This document shows positions 14,096-21,725 of a DNA stretch of 21,766 bases, in pieces. The stretch is taken from positions 11,875 through 33,640 of the forward strand of contig DBUA01000013.1 in the NCBI GenBank assembly GCA_002307715.1. The letters run 5' to 3'. Position numbers and translations under genes: made by a program. The DNA is from Candidatus Moranbacteria bacterium UBA1302. Its GTDB lineage: Bacteria > Patescibacteriota > Minisyncoccia > Moranbacterales > UBA1568. How positions within the stretch are numbered: position 1 is the stretch's first letter; the number at the start of each line of letters is the position of its first letter. The notes beneath the pieces were generated by a model. That model saw only the letters and a list, made by a program, of their open reading frames with translations, was not told the DNA's origin and did no database searches.

Positions 14096-14410
14096 ATGAC
14101 GGAAATCCACACAGGAAAAAGCTGCCCTATCGAACGGACGCTTGCGGTCATCGGACAAAAATGGTCCGTACTCATCATCCGTGATCTCCTTTCTGGGAAG
14201 AAGCGATTCTGCGAATTGCTTGATTCGCTCACAGGTATCAGCCCGCGGATGCTTTCGATGCGTCTCAGCAGCCTCGAATCGGATGCTCTCATCACAAAAC
14301 GATCCTACACAGAATCACCTCCACGCGTTGAATACGCACTCACCAAACGCGGACGCGATCTCCATAGCATCATAAAAAAGATGGCTCAATGGGGTGATCA
14401 ACACACCTAA
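14096..14410 (+). CDS. HxlR family transcriptional regulator
   Basis: A 104-residue winged-helix regulator. Seen: SCPIERTLAVIGQKWSVLIIRDLLSGKKRFCELLDSL (9-45), PRMLSMRLSSLESDALI, and VEYALTKRGRDL, the HxlR order. Cys10 before Pro matches the reactive cysteine of YodB (Cys6) by position; Cys39 is a second cysteine, as in two-cysteine sensors such as HypR. These family members sense quinones or disulfide stress and control nitroreductase-like flavoenzymes, and a nitroreductase gene follows 56 bases downstream. It probably represses its own operon through the palindrome upstream. The ligand is inferred from the family. Confidence 0.93.
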   Translation: MTEIHTGKSCPIERTLAVIGQKWSVLIIRDLLSGKKRFCELLDSLTGISPRMLSMRLSSLESDALITKRSYTESPPRVEYALTKRGRDLHSIIKKMAQWGDQHT

Positions 14411-14466
14411 CAGACATCATTAGCACCAGCCAAATTTCTCTTCACTACATAATATAAGCACATCCT

Positions 14467-15087
14467 ATGCAACAAAGTTTCATTTCACAACTCAAATGGC
14501 GTTTTGCAACCAAGAAATTCGACGCATCAAAACAAATACCTTCTGAAGACTTAGAAAAAATATCTGACGCCATCCGTCTCGCACCGACATCATTTGGCAT
14601 CCAGCCATTTCATGTCTACGATGTCGCCAGCTCAGAAACTCGTTCATTGCTACGCGAAGCGGCTTTTGGACAGCCACAAGTAACAGAAGCCTCGCACCTC
14701 TTTGTCTTTGCTGCACGCACTGATATCCAAGAACGCATCAACTCCTACATCGATATCATGAGCGATAATGATATCGCACGAAAAAAGAGCCTTGATCCAC
14801 TCAAAAAAACAATAGAAAACTTCGTTCATGCTAAGGATATCTCCGTTATACCGCATTGGGCAACTCATCAAACCTATATCGCTTTAGGATTCGCGCTCGC
14901 AGCATGCGCCGAACTCAATATTGATTCATGTCCGATGGAAGGCTTTATGCCTGATCAATTCGCTCAAATACTCGGACTTCCGGAACATATCAAACCAGTA
15001 GCATTGCTTGCGCTTGGCTACCGTTCGGAAGAACCGTCATTCCCGAAAACACGTTTTCCGAAAGAAGAACTCTTCTCCAAGAAATAA
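14467..15087 (+). CDS. Nitroreductase family NAD(P)H:flavin oxidoreductase
   Basis: FMN enzymes of this family reduce quinones, nitro compounds or other electrophiles with NAD(P)H. Seen: WRFATKKFD (11-19), the basic FMN-phosphate contact, LAPTSFGIQPFHVYDV (38-53), HWATHQTYIALGFALAACAELNIDSCPMEGF (about 130-160), and a final LLALGYRSEE. The length of 206 residues fits the NfsB/YfkO-like group. It is the second gene of the HxlR operon, the pairing seen for YodB with YodC and HypR with HypO in Bacillus, so a detoxification role under electrophile stress is likely. A terminator hairpin follows. Confidence 0.92.
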   Translation: MQQSFISQLKWRFATKKFDASKQIPSEDLEKISDAIRLAPTSFGIQPFHVYDVASSETRSLLREAAFGQPQVTEASHLFVFAARTDIQERINSYIDIMSDNDIARKKSLDPLKKTIENFVHAKDISVIPHWATHQTYIALGFALAACAELNIDSCPMEGFMPDQFAQILGLPEHIKPVALLALGYRSEEPSFPKTRFPKEELFSKK

Positions 15088-15104
15088 GCAGAAACGAAAC
15101 GCTT

Positions 15105-15132
15105 AAGCCGATAGCATATCCGCTATCGGCTT
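15105..15132. terminator. Terminator after the nitroreductase gene, overlapping the convergent gtrA-type stop
   Basis: Arms AAGCCGATAGC (15105-15115) and GCTATCGGCTT (15122-15132) with the loop ATATCC, then TTC on the plus strand. The second arm contains the stop codon of the convergent GtrA gene. The T tract is short, so efficiency is uncertain. Confidence 0.7.
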
Positions 15133-15572
15133 TTCTGATGAACGCTATCAAGAGGCTGTCCTGCGACACGAAAATTCATATGGAGATTCAGGAAATAATT
15201 CCAAAGACCGGCGAACGCTCCAATCACGATGCGAGCGAAAAGATAATTCCAATGCCACAATCCTACCAGAAAATACATCGCCATTTCTACGATACCAAGA
15301 CCTGACAACGCAATAATGAGAAAATAAGCATATCCGAAATGAAGCGTCCGCGTGCTTCCCGAAAAAACATATCGACGGCTTATCGCATAATTCACGGAAA
15401 GAGCAATGAAAAAACTTGTTCCCGTTGCAAGAAGATAATCGACATGCAGCCGATTGACCAACGTGAACAGAAACGCCAAATCAAAAAGGAACGTCGAGCC
15501 GCCGACGCAAAGATACCGAAAAAAACGCTGTGAGATGCGGAGAAATCCTACTGTCAAAATGCTGTTCTGCAT
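15123..15572 (-). CDS. GtrA family membrane protein
   Basis: A 149-residue protein with four predicted membrane helices, the GtrA fold: FFRYLCVGGSTFLFDLAFLFTLV, a second helix around LLATGTSFFIALSVNYAISRRYVF (the family's N-Y-x2-S-R-x-Y/W-V/T-F turn), FLIIALSGLGIVEMAMYFLV, and a last helix ending LNLHMNFRV. GtrA proteins are thought to flip or help move lipid-linked sugars across the membrane. The ATG at 15572 is chosen because AAGG lies ten bases upstream; a TTG at 15581 in frame is less likely. It comes 50 bases after znuB on the same strand, and no functional link with zinc uptake is evident. Confidence 0.88.
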   Translation of the reverse strand: MQNSILTVGFLRISQRFFRYLCVGGSTFLFDLAFLFTLVNRLHVDYLLATGTSFFIALSVNYAISRRYVFSGSTRTLHFGYAYFLIIALSGLGIVEMAMYFLVGLWHWNYLFARIVIGAFAGLWNYFLNLHMNFRVAGQPLDSVHQKSR

Positions 15573-15622
15573 AAAATTCAAGCCTTATGCTCATACGGAC
15601 AATCCTATGAACGGCATCTTTT

Positions 15623-16450
15623 TCAACGGAAACATGGGGAAACGAAACGGCGGATTCCGATCATACCCGCAAAGATTGACGCGTTGATCATCACAACCGT
15701 AGCACCGGCAGGAAGATCGGCAAAAAACGATACGGTAACACCCACCAGTACGGAAACGACAGCGAAGATTCCGGCATACCAGAATGCTTTGGAAAACCCT
15801 GATGCTATCTGAAGTGCTGAAACTGCAGGAAGGATCAGCAATGCCGAAACAAGCATGACACCGACAACCTTCACGGCCAAAACGACGACGACTGCTGTCA
15901 GAACTGTGAGAAGCGTATTGATAGTCTCAGTTTTTATGCCAGACACTTTCGCATACTCTTCATCGAATGTCACCGAGAAAAGATCCCAATACGAAAGGAA
16001 AAGCAGAAGAAGCACTACAACAGAAAGAATCGCAGAAAGCCAGACTTCACTCCAGCTTACAGCAAGGATGCTTCCAAAAAGATAACTCAAGAGATCGACA
16101 TTGAAACCATGCGACAAACTCGCCAAGATAACTCCTGAAGCGATGGCAACAGATGAAACGATGCCGATAGCGGTATCGCTATAAACACCCGTCTTTTGTG
16201 CGATCTTCAAAATAAGATATGAACCGACAATCACGACCGGCAGTGCGACATAAGAAGGAGAAACTCCCATAAATAGCCCGAGCGCGATAGCACCGAAACT
16301 CACATGTGAAAGACCATCGCCGATCAGCGACATATTACGCAACACCAAAAACAATCCGAGCGCTGAACACGTAAGCGCCGTGAATGATCCAGCGACGAAC
16401 GCCTTCTGCATGAATCCATACTGGAGAAGCTGCGCGAATGAGAAATCCAT
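15623..16450 (-). CDS. znuB: Zinc/manganese ABC transporter permease (ZnuB-like)
   Basis: The membrane subunit of a metal-type ABC importer, with about eight helices over 275 residues. Seen: family features LTCSALGLFLVLRNMSLIGDGLSHVSFGAIALG (including the conserved SLIGDGLSH segment), SDTAIGIVSSVAIASGVIL, and AVKVVGVMLVSALLILPAVSALQIA near the C-terminus. The ATG at 16450 is preferred over the in-frame TTG at 16477, which lies inside znuC. The gene starts 14 bases after the znuC stop. Zinc is inferred from the adjacent Zur-type regulator and COG0523 protein; manganese importers of this family look alike. Confidence 0.93.
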   Translation of the reverse strand: MDFSFAQLLQYGFMQKAFVAGSFTALTCSALGLFLVLRNMSLIGDGLSHVSFGAIALGLFMGVSPSYVALPVVIVGSYLILKIAQKTGVYSDTAIGIVSSVAIASGVILASLSHGFNVDLLSYLFGSILAVSWSEVWLSAILSVVVLLLLFLSYWDLFSVTFDEEYAKVSGIKTETINTLLTVLTAVVVVLAVKVVGVMLVSALLILPAVSALQIASGFSKAFWYAGIFAVVSVLVGVTVSFFADLPAGATVVMINASIFAGMIGIRRFVSPCFR

Positions 16451-16464
16451 AAAAAAGAATCCAA

Positions 16465-17205
16465 TCAATGACGGCAAGTTTCACAGACATCGGCTTCTGG
16501 AAGCGCACCATGTATCGCAGCATGCGGGAAATTTTCCGTAGCTCCGTAATAGAGTATTTTGCGATCGATATAGAGAAGCTTATTGGCATAACGGCTGATA
16601 TACTCGATATCATGAGTAATCAGAAGGATAGTGATACCCTTATGGGCATTGATATGCCTCAACTGACGGAAAAGCGACTCCCGAGCTTCTGGGTCAAGCC
16701 CCGTCGTCGGCTCATCGAGTATGAGCAGTTGCGGCTTGCGTACCAATGCCCGAGCCAACATCACTCTCTGATATTGCCCGCCGGAAAGCTTTGAAACGCT
16801 CTTCATGGACAGGTCTGCGATACCGAGCTCCTCAAGAGCCTCATGAGCAGCGTGTCGATCCTGGGCATTAACACGTCGTGGCCAATGCTTATCCGATAAA
16901 AGTCCAAGCAATACCGCCTCTTCAACTGTCGCCGGCAGAAGAAGATTATAACCGGATTGTTTTTGCGGAAGATAGCCAATATTCCGATATGCTGAAAATG
17001 ATTCGATCGGCTGCCCAAGAATACGAATACTCTCGGTTGAGGCGGGAATAAGACCCAAAAGCGCTTTGACAAGCGTTGATTTCCCTGCTCCATTCGGCCC
17101 AGCAATACCAACAAAGTCGCCAGATGCCACTTCGAAAGTCACCCCCTCAAGCACGGAGCTATTTCCGAACGATACCGACAGATTCGATGTCTCTATGATT
17201 CCCAT
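16465..17205 (-). CDS. znuC: Zinc ABC transporter ATPase (ZnuC-like)
   Basis: The cytosolic ATPase of the importer. Seen: Walker A GPNGAGKST (36-44), Q-loop IGYLPQKQSG, signature LSGGQYQRVMLARAL, Walker B LLILDEPTTGLD, and switch ITHDIEYISRYANKLLYID. The length of 246 residues is normal. The C-terminus ends CETCRH, a short Cys-x2-Cys-x-His tail after a segment with further histidines (FPHAAIHGALPEADV), which could bind zinc. The gene starts 9 bases after the znuA stop and ends 14 bases before znuB. Confidence 0.95.
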   Translation of the reverse strand: MGIIETSNLSVSFGNSSVLEGVTFEVASGDFVGIAGPNGAGKSTLVKALLGLIPASTESIRILGQPIESFSAYRNIGYLPQKQSGYNLLLPATVEEAVLLGLLSDKHWPRRVNAQDRHAAHEALEELGIADLSMKSVSKLSGGQYQRVMLARALVRKPQLLILDEPTTGLDPEARESLFRQLRHINAHKGITILLITHDIEYISRYANKLLYIDRKILYYGATENFPHAAIHGALPEADVCETCRH

Positions 17206-17214
17206 GTGGCTAGA

Positions 17215-18177
17215 TTATCGGCATCCAAGACCGACTTTCAAATTAACGAGGTTCTTCTCCATTATACCAAGGAATGTCACACCTTGAATATAGTCATCCT
17301 GAGCAATATTATGCGCCGCATTGAGTTCGAGCAGCTGTGCTCCCGTCTCAGACGATAATGTTTCAGCTATCTTCGGACTCGTTAATTCCTCATAAAAAAC
17401 ATATTTGATGCTATCCTGCTTCACCTGCGCGACAAGATCGGCGATATCCTTCGCACTCGGTTCGGCATCCGGAGCGATACCTTGAGCGGCAGCATATTCC
17501 AAGCCATACCGCTTCGCAAGATAACCGAATGCATAATGTCCACCGTAAACGATCTGATGTGTCGAACAAGCCGAAAAGCTTTGGCGATATTCTCCATCAA
17601 GAGCCGACAATTTCGCACGATAATCCGCGGCATTCGCACGATACGCTTCAGCATGCGCTGGATCACGATTCTCAAACGCTTTCTCGATCGTCGATACCAT
17701 TACGGCGGCATTATCAAAATCAAGCCATATATGCGGATCCATCGAACCGACCGGCTCATCGTCATCATGAAAAACTGCTTCTATCAGACTGATACCTTGG
17801 CTAGCATCCACTGTCTCGACTGAACTCGGAAATCCGGATCGCATATCTTCAGCCCATGGCTCCATGGCCTTACCGGTGTATACGAACACATCAGCCTGAT
17901 TGATACGCACGATATCGCTCGGTGTCGGCTCAAACGAATGCGGTTCAACCCCTGGCGGCAGAATCAACGTCACATCAGCATATGCGCCTCCGACCGCTTT
18001 CGCGAAATCGTATAACGGAAACAGCGTCGTCACAACCGATAGTTTTTTATCCTGACGAGCACCATCCGATTGCGCGGACTTCATAGACATCGCATTCCAT
18101 ACGATGATACCGATTATCACCGCTAGCAATGCTCCGATCACGACCGCTATAATACTGTTATTCTTCATATTTTTCAT
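17215..18177 (-). CDS. znuA: Zinc ABC transporter substrate-binding protein (ZnuA-like)
   Basis: The metal-capturing subunit outside the membrane. Seen: an N-terminal membrane anchor (about residues 8-28, IIAVVIGALLAVIIGIIVW) without a lipobox cysteine, so it is probably tethered by this helix; then LFPLYDFAKAVGG, LPPGVEPHSFEPTPSD with His80, MDPHIWLDFDNA with His149, and GGHYAFGYLAKRYGL with His214, the three histidines that bind the metal, plus acidic residues near 294-295. The acidic/His loop between the first and second sites is short (VFHDDDEPVGS). An AGGA sequence five bases before the ATG is one of few Shine-Dalgarno-like sites here. It follows zur by 36 bases. Confidence 0.95.
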   Translation of the reverse strand: MKNMKNNSIIAVVIGALLAVIIGIIVWNAMSMKSAQSDGARQDKKLSVVTTLFPLYDFAKAVGGAYADVTLILPPGVEPHSFEPTPSDIVRINQADVFVYTGKAMEPWAEDMRSGFPSSVETVDASQGISLIEAVFHDDDEPVGSMDPHIWLDFDNAAVMVSTIEKAFENRDPAHAEAYRANAADYRAKLSALDGEYRQSFSACSTHQIVYGGHYAFGYLAKRYGLEYAAAQGIAPDAEPSAKDIADLVAQVKQDSIKYVFYEELTSPKIAETLSSETGAQLLELNAAHNIAQDDYIQGVTFLGIMEKNLVNLKVGLGCR

Positions 18178-18213
18178 ATATTTCCTATCAATAATAATGC
18201 AAAGACTGTCCGA

Positions 18214-18639
18214 TTATCTGCATTGCCCGCATACTCCGAAGAACTCAAGCGAATGATCGATAATCTTGAATCCCTGTTTCCGAATCGACCCTGCGCACGG
18301 CCATTCAGCCGGCTCATGAACATCAATATGCCGTATATCGCCGCATGAAATGCAAACAATATGATGATGATGACTTCCAACCAGCTCATAGAGCGCCCTA
18401 TCATTCCTCAAGAACACCTCTTTGATCTTTCCTGTTTTTTTCAACGTCTCCAATTCGCGATAAACGGTCGTCTTATTGCAAGCATTGCCCTTTTTGGCCA
18501 ACATGCCGATTATATCAGCAGCTGATATCGGACGATCGCTTGATGCTATGGAGGCAAGAATCATCTCACGCAAAGCGGATTTTCTAAAACCACATTTCAA
18601 AATATCCTCAAGAGCATGATCGATTTTTTTATTTGGCAT
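18214..18639 (-). CDS. zur: Fur family regulator, probably the zinc repressor Zur
   Basis: A 141-residue Fur-type repressor. Seen: a winged helix (ISAADIIGMLAKKGNACNKTTVYRELETL, about 38-66), the regulatory histidine run SHHHH (89-93), and two cysteine pairs, CISC (96-99) and CGQC (137-140), which form the structural zinc site. The operon with znuA, znuC and znuB, and the divergent COG0523 gene, make zinc the likely effector; Fur or PerR roles cannot be excluded from sequence alone. A 17-base palindrome lies between its -35 and -10 boxes, so it probably represses itself and the transporter. Confidence 0.92.
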   Translation of the reverse strand: MPNKKIDHALEDILKCGFRKSALREMILASIASSDRPISAADIIGMLAKKGNACNKTTVYRELETLKKTGKIKEVFLRNDRALYELVGSHHHHIVCISCGDIRHIDVHEPAEWPCAGSIRKQGFKIIDHSLEFFGVCGQCR

Positions 18640-18641
18640 AG

Positions 18642-18671
18642 TTGCTTTCTGATATACGAATATGATATGAT
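18642..18671 (+). promoter_or_regulatory. Promoter of the COG0523 GTPase gene
   Basis: TTGCTT (18642-18647), 18 bases, then TATGAT (18666-18671), with TGA before it as an extended -10. The predicted start is near 18678, directly before the palindrome at 18681-18697. Confidence 0.55.
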
Positions 18672-18674
18672 TTC

Positions 18675-18704
18675 ATCATAATGCAACTAAGTTGCATCTG
18701 TCAA
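18675..18704 (-). promoter_or_regulatory. Promoter of the zur-znuACB operon
   Basis: On the minus strand, a perfect TTGACA (18704-18699), 18 bases, then TATGAT (18680-18675). The 17-base palindrome fills the spacer between the two boxes, where a bound repressor would block polymerase. The predicted leader is about 29 bases. Confidence 0.65.
18681..18697. promoter_or_regulatory. Palindrome between zur and the COG0523 gene, probable Zur operator
   Basis: ATGCAACT-A-AGTTGCAT is a perfect 17-base palindrome. It lies in the promoter spacer of the zur-znu operon and just after the predicted start of the divergent COG0523 gene, so one site can control both. Its size and symmetry fit Fur-family sites, but the bases differ from the E. 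coli and Bacillus Zur consensus. Confidence 0.7.
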
Positions 18705-18729
18705 GAGAACCTACTAACGGACAACACCT

Positions 18730-19872
18730 ATGAATGAGACGCCCTCACCTTTCGAAAAAGATCCCGTCGCATGCGCCACATCTCCCACAAAAACTCCGGC
18801 ATCGGAAACAGTTCCGGCCTATCGCCAACCGATACGATTTTGGAAACGCCTCTACCGCAGTATCGAAACCGCTCTCGCTCGCATATCGGGCAAACCGGAT
18901 CCGCATCGCATAGTGCCAGTCACTGTCCTGACCGGATTTCTCGGCGCCGGAAAAACGACGCTTATCATCAGCTTGATGAAACAACTCCCGCCCGAGTACC
19001 GGGTCGCTTGGCTCAAGAATGAATTCGGCAGTACGGCTGTTGATTCCGAACTCGCAAGTGACAATAACATATCCACCGTAAAAGAAATGCTTCAGGGCTG
19101 CATCTGCCATGTCCTGATCGGTCAACTCGGACAAGCCCTCGATGAAATGCTCGCCAGCAATCCCGACAGAATCATCATTGAAACGTCAGGATCCGCTGCG
19201 CCCGCTCCTATCGTCTGGGAAATCAGAAAACATCCTCGACTTATCGTCGATGGTGTCATCACTGTCATTGATGCCATAAACTTTCCAGGCTACAAAGACA
19301 AAAGCTACACCGCCAAACTCCAAGCTGAATATACGGACCTCATACTCATCAACAAGCACGAAGGACTCTCTGAAACGGAACTCGACCGTGTCTTGGACGA
19401 TGTCTATGAACTCAATCCTAACGCTCCGAAATTCAAGACCGATCATAGCCGTATCAGTCCGGATATCGTTTTCGGACTTGACAGCAGACTTTTCGAAACC
19501 CAGATGGAAGTCACCGAAGAAGAATCCCATATCGATAGCCATCATCAGGAACTCGAAGTCGACATCATGGAAATATCATCCCTACGACGATTCACTCATG
19601 CAGAGCTGAAGACGGCGTTAGAAACATTTCCCAAAGAGCATTTTTATCGCATCAAAGGCGTACTGAACGTTGACGACAAAACTCAAGTCCTCAACTGGGC
19701 ATTCGGCTCATTCCAACTCATGCCTATACGAAAACATCTCGTTCTATCGAGGATTGTCTTCATGGGAACGGACATCCGACCATTCCAAGAGAATATCCGC
19801 AAGTTCTTCTCACTCGAAGGAGACTCGATTTCCTTCACTCCTGCGAGGCATCATCACGGCCATCACAACTGA
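18730..19872 (+). CDS. COG0523 family GTPase, probable zinc metallochaperone
   Basis: COG0523 GTPases (CobW/ZigA/YeiR group) hold or deliver metals, often zinc under zinc limitation. Seen: TGFLGAGKTT (68-77), QGCICH (122-127) in the place of the usual GCICC metal motif, IIETSGSAAPAPI with the switch-II glutamate, LILINKHE (204-211), and the COG0523 C-terminal domain with FYRIKGVLN. Two features are unusual: the third motif cysteine is histidine (Cys124, Cys126, His127), and about 60 polar residues precede the GTPase domain. The C-terminus RHHHGHHN is a possible metal-binding tail. The divergent zur operon and shared palindrome support a zinc role. Confidence 0.93.
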   Translation: MNETPSPFEKDPVACATSPTKTPASETVPAYRQPIRFWKRLYRSIETALARISGKPDPHRIVPVTVLTGFLGAGKTTLIISLMKQLPPEYRVAWLKNEFGSTAVDSELASDNNISTVKEMLQGCICHVLIGQLGQALDEMLASNPDRIIIETSGSAAPAPIVWEIRKHPRLIVDGVITVIDAINFPGYKDKSYTAKLQAEYTDLILINKHEGLSETELDRVLDDVYELNPNAPKFKTDHSRISPDIVFGLDSRLFETQMEVTEEESHIDSHHQELEVDIMEISSLRRFTHAELKTALETFPKEHFYRIKGVLNVDDKTQVLNWAFGSFQLMPIRKHLVLSRIVFMGTDIRPFQENIRKFFSLEGDSISFTPARHHHGHHN

Positions 19873-19903
19873 TTTCCAGCAAGCATACCGCCATATTTCG
19901 TTG

Positions 19904-19909
19904 TATACT
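19904..19909 (+). promoter_or_regulatory. Possible -10 element before the TPR membrane protein gene
   Basis: TATACT lies about 43 bases before the ATG at 19953, but no good -35 box is present at the right distance. It falls in the 80-base gap after the COG0523 gene, where I see no terminator, so readthrough is possible. Confidence 0.3.
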
Positions 19910-19952
19910 GAAAAAGATCGCGGATTCGCTTGATTTTTCCTATTCAGTCACT

Positions 19953-21725
19953 ATGATATCGCATCCGATGCGGGTAGTCCGCATAGCTCTCTTCTTTTTG
20001 CTCACATCATACGCACTCTATGGTTCATCCATATGGAATGGCTTTGTCTTCGATGATAACGGACAAATAGTCGAAAACGGTTGGATACGCTCTTTTCAGA
20101 ATCTTCCGACTGTATTTTCATCTGGGGTCTGGAATTTCCGTGAGTTCCACGGAGCAGAAGGATATTGGTATCGTCCGATGATGCATGCGATCTTCATGCT
20201 CGAATACCATATGTTCAGATTGAACCCTGCCGGCTATCATGCCGTAAACATAGCATTACACACCTTGAATGCGCTACTCATATCCGCAAGCATCCTAGCA
20301 TTCCTCCGAACAAATAACGGCGCCCACAACACAGCGCAGCACCTCTGGGGTGGACAATGGGCATTCGCCATCCTAACCGCTTTCATTTTTGTCATCCATC
20401 CGGCAAACAGCGAGACCGTAGAGTGGATATCGGCCATTCCGGAACTCTCGTATACTTTCTTCTTTCTTCTTGCCATCCTTTTTTTCATTCTCTCGGAAAA
20501 TGAAAAGTCCTTGCGTTTCATTTCCATGGCCTGTTTTGCGATTGCTCTATGCTGCAAAGAAACCGCCGTTATGCTTCCGATATTCCTCGGTGCATATGTT
20601 TTTTTCTTTCAAGGTGTCCCTGCCAACAATGCCGGGTGGCGTTCGCGATCCATAGCAAGCTTACGATCCATATCGCCCTATCTCCCCTTGCTCTTGGTCT
20701 ATCTCATCATCCGATGGAATGTGCTTGATAGCGGATCAGGTCTTTCCATACTCTGGACGAAACCGATCGCTTTCATACTCATATCGATCTTCCTAGCCGC
20801 CGAACTTCTCGCTGAAAATATCCTCACGCTACTCTATCCCTACCATCTCAGCATTTTCCATATCCAAAACGGAAAGATATTCCTCGGATCTTCACTCTTC
20901 ATACTCTTGCCGCTCATACTCTTCATCCATGCTCATTTCCGAAACATCTGGAAAAACGGCTGGAAAAACGGATTACGTCCGAACGACATCGTCCTCTTCG
21001 GAGGATTGATGTTCCTCATACCCATACTGCCAGCATTGAATTTCTTCTTCCTTGGTGATTTCGCGCTCTCAGAAAGATATCTTTATCTTCCTTCGGCAGG
21101 ATTTTCCATGATTATCGCATTCATCACGCTCAAGATTCTCGGGCTAATCCATCAGATAAACCTGCGAGTATTCGTCGCGATTCTGCTTGCAACATTTTCT
21201 ATCGGAACGGCCTATTTGATACTACGTGAACGGACATCCGTCTGGCATGATGACATATCGCTTTTTTCCGACGCCGTAAAAAAATCCCCTGGAAGCGGAC
21301 TCGCTAAAATCAAACTCGCCGAAGCATACTGCCTGTCAGGCGACGTCGAACAATGCGACGAACAATACACTGCCTACTGCGAACTCACAAACGCGATACC
21401 ATCAGAAAAGGCTTCCTGCAAGAAACATCTCGGCGGTTACCATAGGAATATCGGCAATGCCTATTACATTCGTGGCGATTTTTCTGCTGCCGCTCTCCAT
21501 TATGCGATGGATTTAAAATCGTCAGACGGTCCATCAGCTGAAACAAGCATGGACCTCGGTCTCGCGTATTATCATATTGGCCAAATGAAGCTTTCCGAAC
21601 GTTACCTCGAAGATGCCGTCGATATGGATGCTTCGAGTTCTCAAGCAAAACAGAACCTTAAAGCCTTCCGATGCCTACAAAATCCCGCAGCATCCGTTCA
21701 AGACTGCCCAGCCTTCACGAAATAA
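19953..21725 (+). CDS. Multi-spanning membrane protein with C-terminal TPRs (TMTC-like, GT-C fold)
   Basis: A 590-residue protein. The first 420 residues contain about ten membrane helices; the first external loop holds SSIWNGFVFDDNGQIVENGWI (acidic DD typical of GT-C enzymes) and GYWYRPMMHAIFMLEYHMFRLNPAGYHAVNI, the pattern of TMTC-type and related protein O-mannosyltransferase-like proteins. The remainder is soluble: TPR-like units around SGLAKIKLAEAYCLSGDVEQC, YHRNIGNAYYIRGDFSAAALHYAMDL and SMDLGLAYYHIGQMKLSERYLEDAVDMD. It probably transfers a sugar from a lipid carrier to a surface protein or glycan, but donor and acceptor are unknown. Neighbours give no further clue. Confidence 0.85.
   Translation: MISHPMRVVRIALFFLLTSYALYGSSIWNGFVFDDNGQIVENGWIRSFQNLPTVFSSGVWNFREFHGAEGYWYRPMMHAIFMLEYHMFRLNPAGYHAVNIALHTLNALLISASILAFLRTNNGAHNTAQHLWGGQWAFAILTAFIFVIHPANSETVEWISAIPELSYTFFFLLAILFFILSENEKSLRFISMACFAIALCCKETAVMLPIFLGAYVFFFQGVPANNAGWRSRSIASLRSISPYLPLLLVYLIIRWNVLDSGSGLSILWTKPIAFILISIFLAAELLAENILTLLYPYHLSIFHIQNGKIFLGSSLFILLPLILFIHAHFRNIWKNGWKNGLRPNDIVLFGGLMFLIPILPALNFFFLGDFALSERYLYLPSAGFSMIIAFITLKILGLIHQINLRVFVAILLATFSIGTAYLILRERTSVWHDDISLFSDAVKKSPGSGLAKIKLAEAYCLSGDVEQCDEQYTAYCELTNAIPSEKASCKKHLGGYHRNIGNAYYIRGDFSAAALHYAMDLKSSDGPSAETSMDLGLAYYHIGQMKLSERYLEDAVDMDASSSQAKQNLKAFRCLQNPAASVQDCPAFTK

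Noticed and set aside
18174..18404. Minus-strand frame encoding a hydrophobic, membrane-like segment
   Set aside because: It overlaps the end of zur in another frame; hydrophobicity arises from the reading-frame shift over the His/Cys region, and zur has full motif support.
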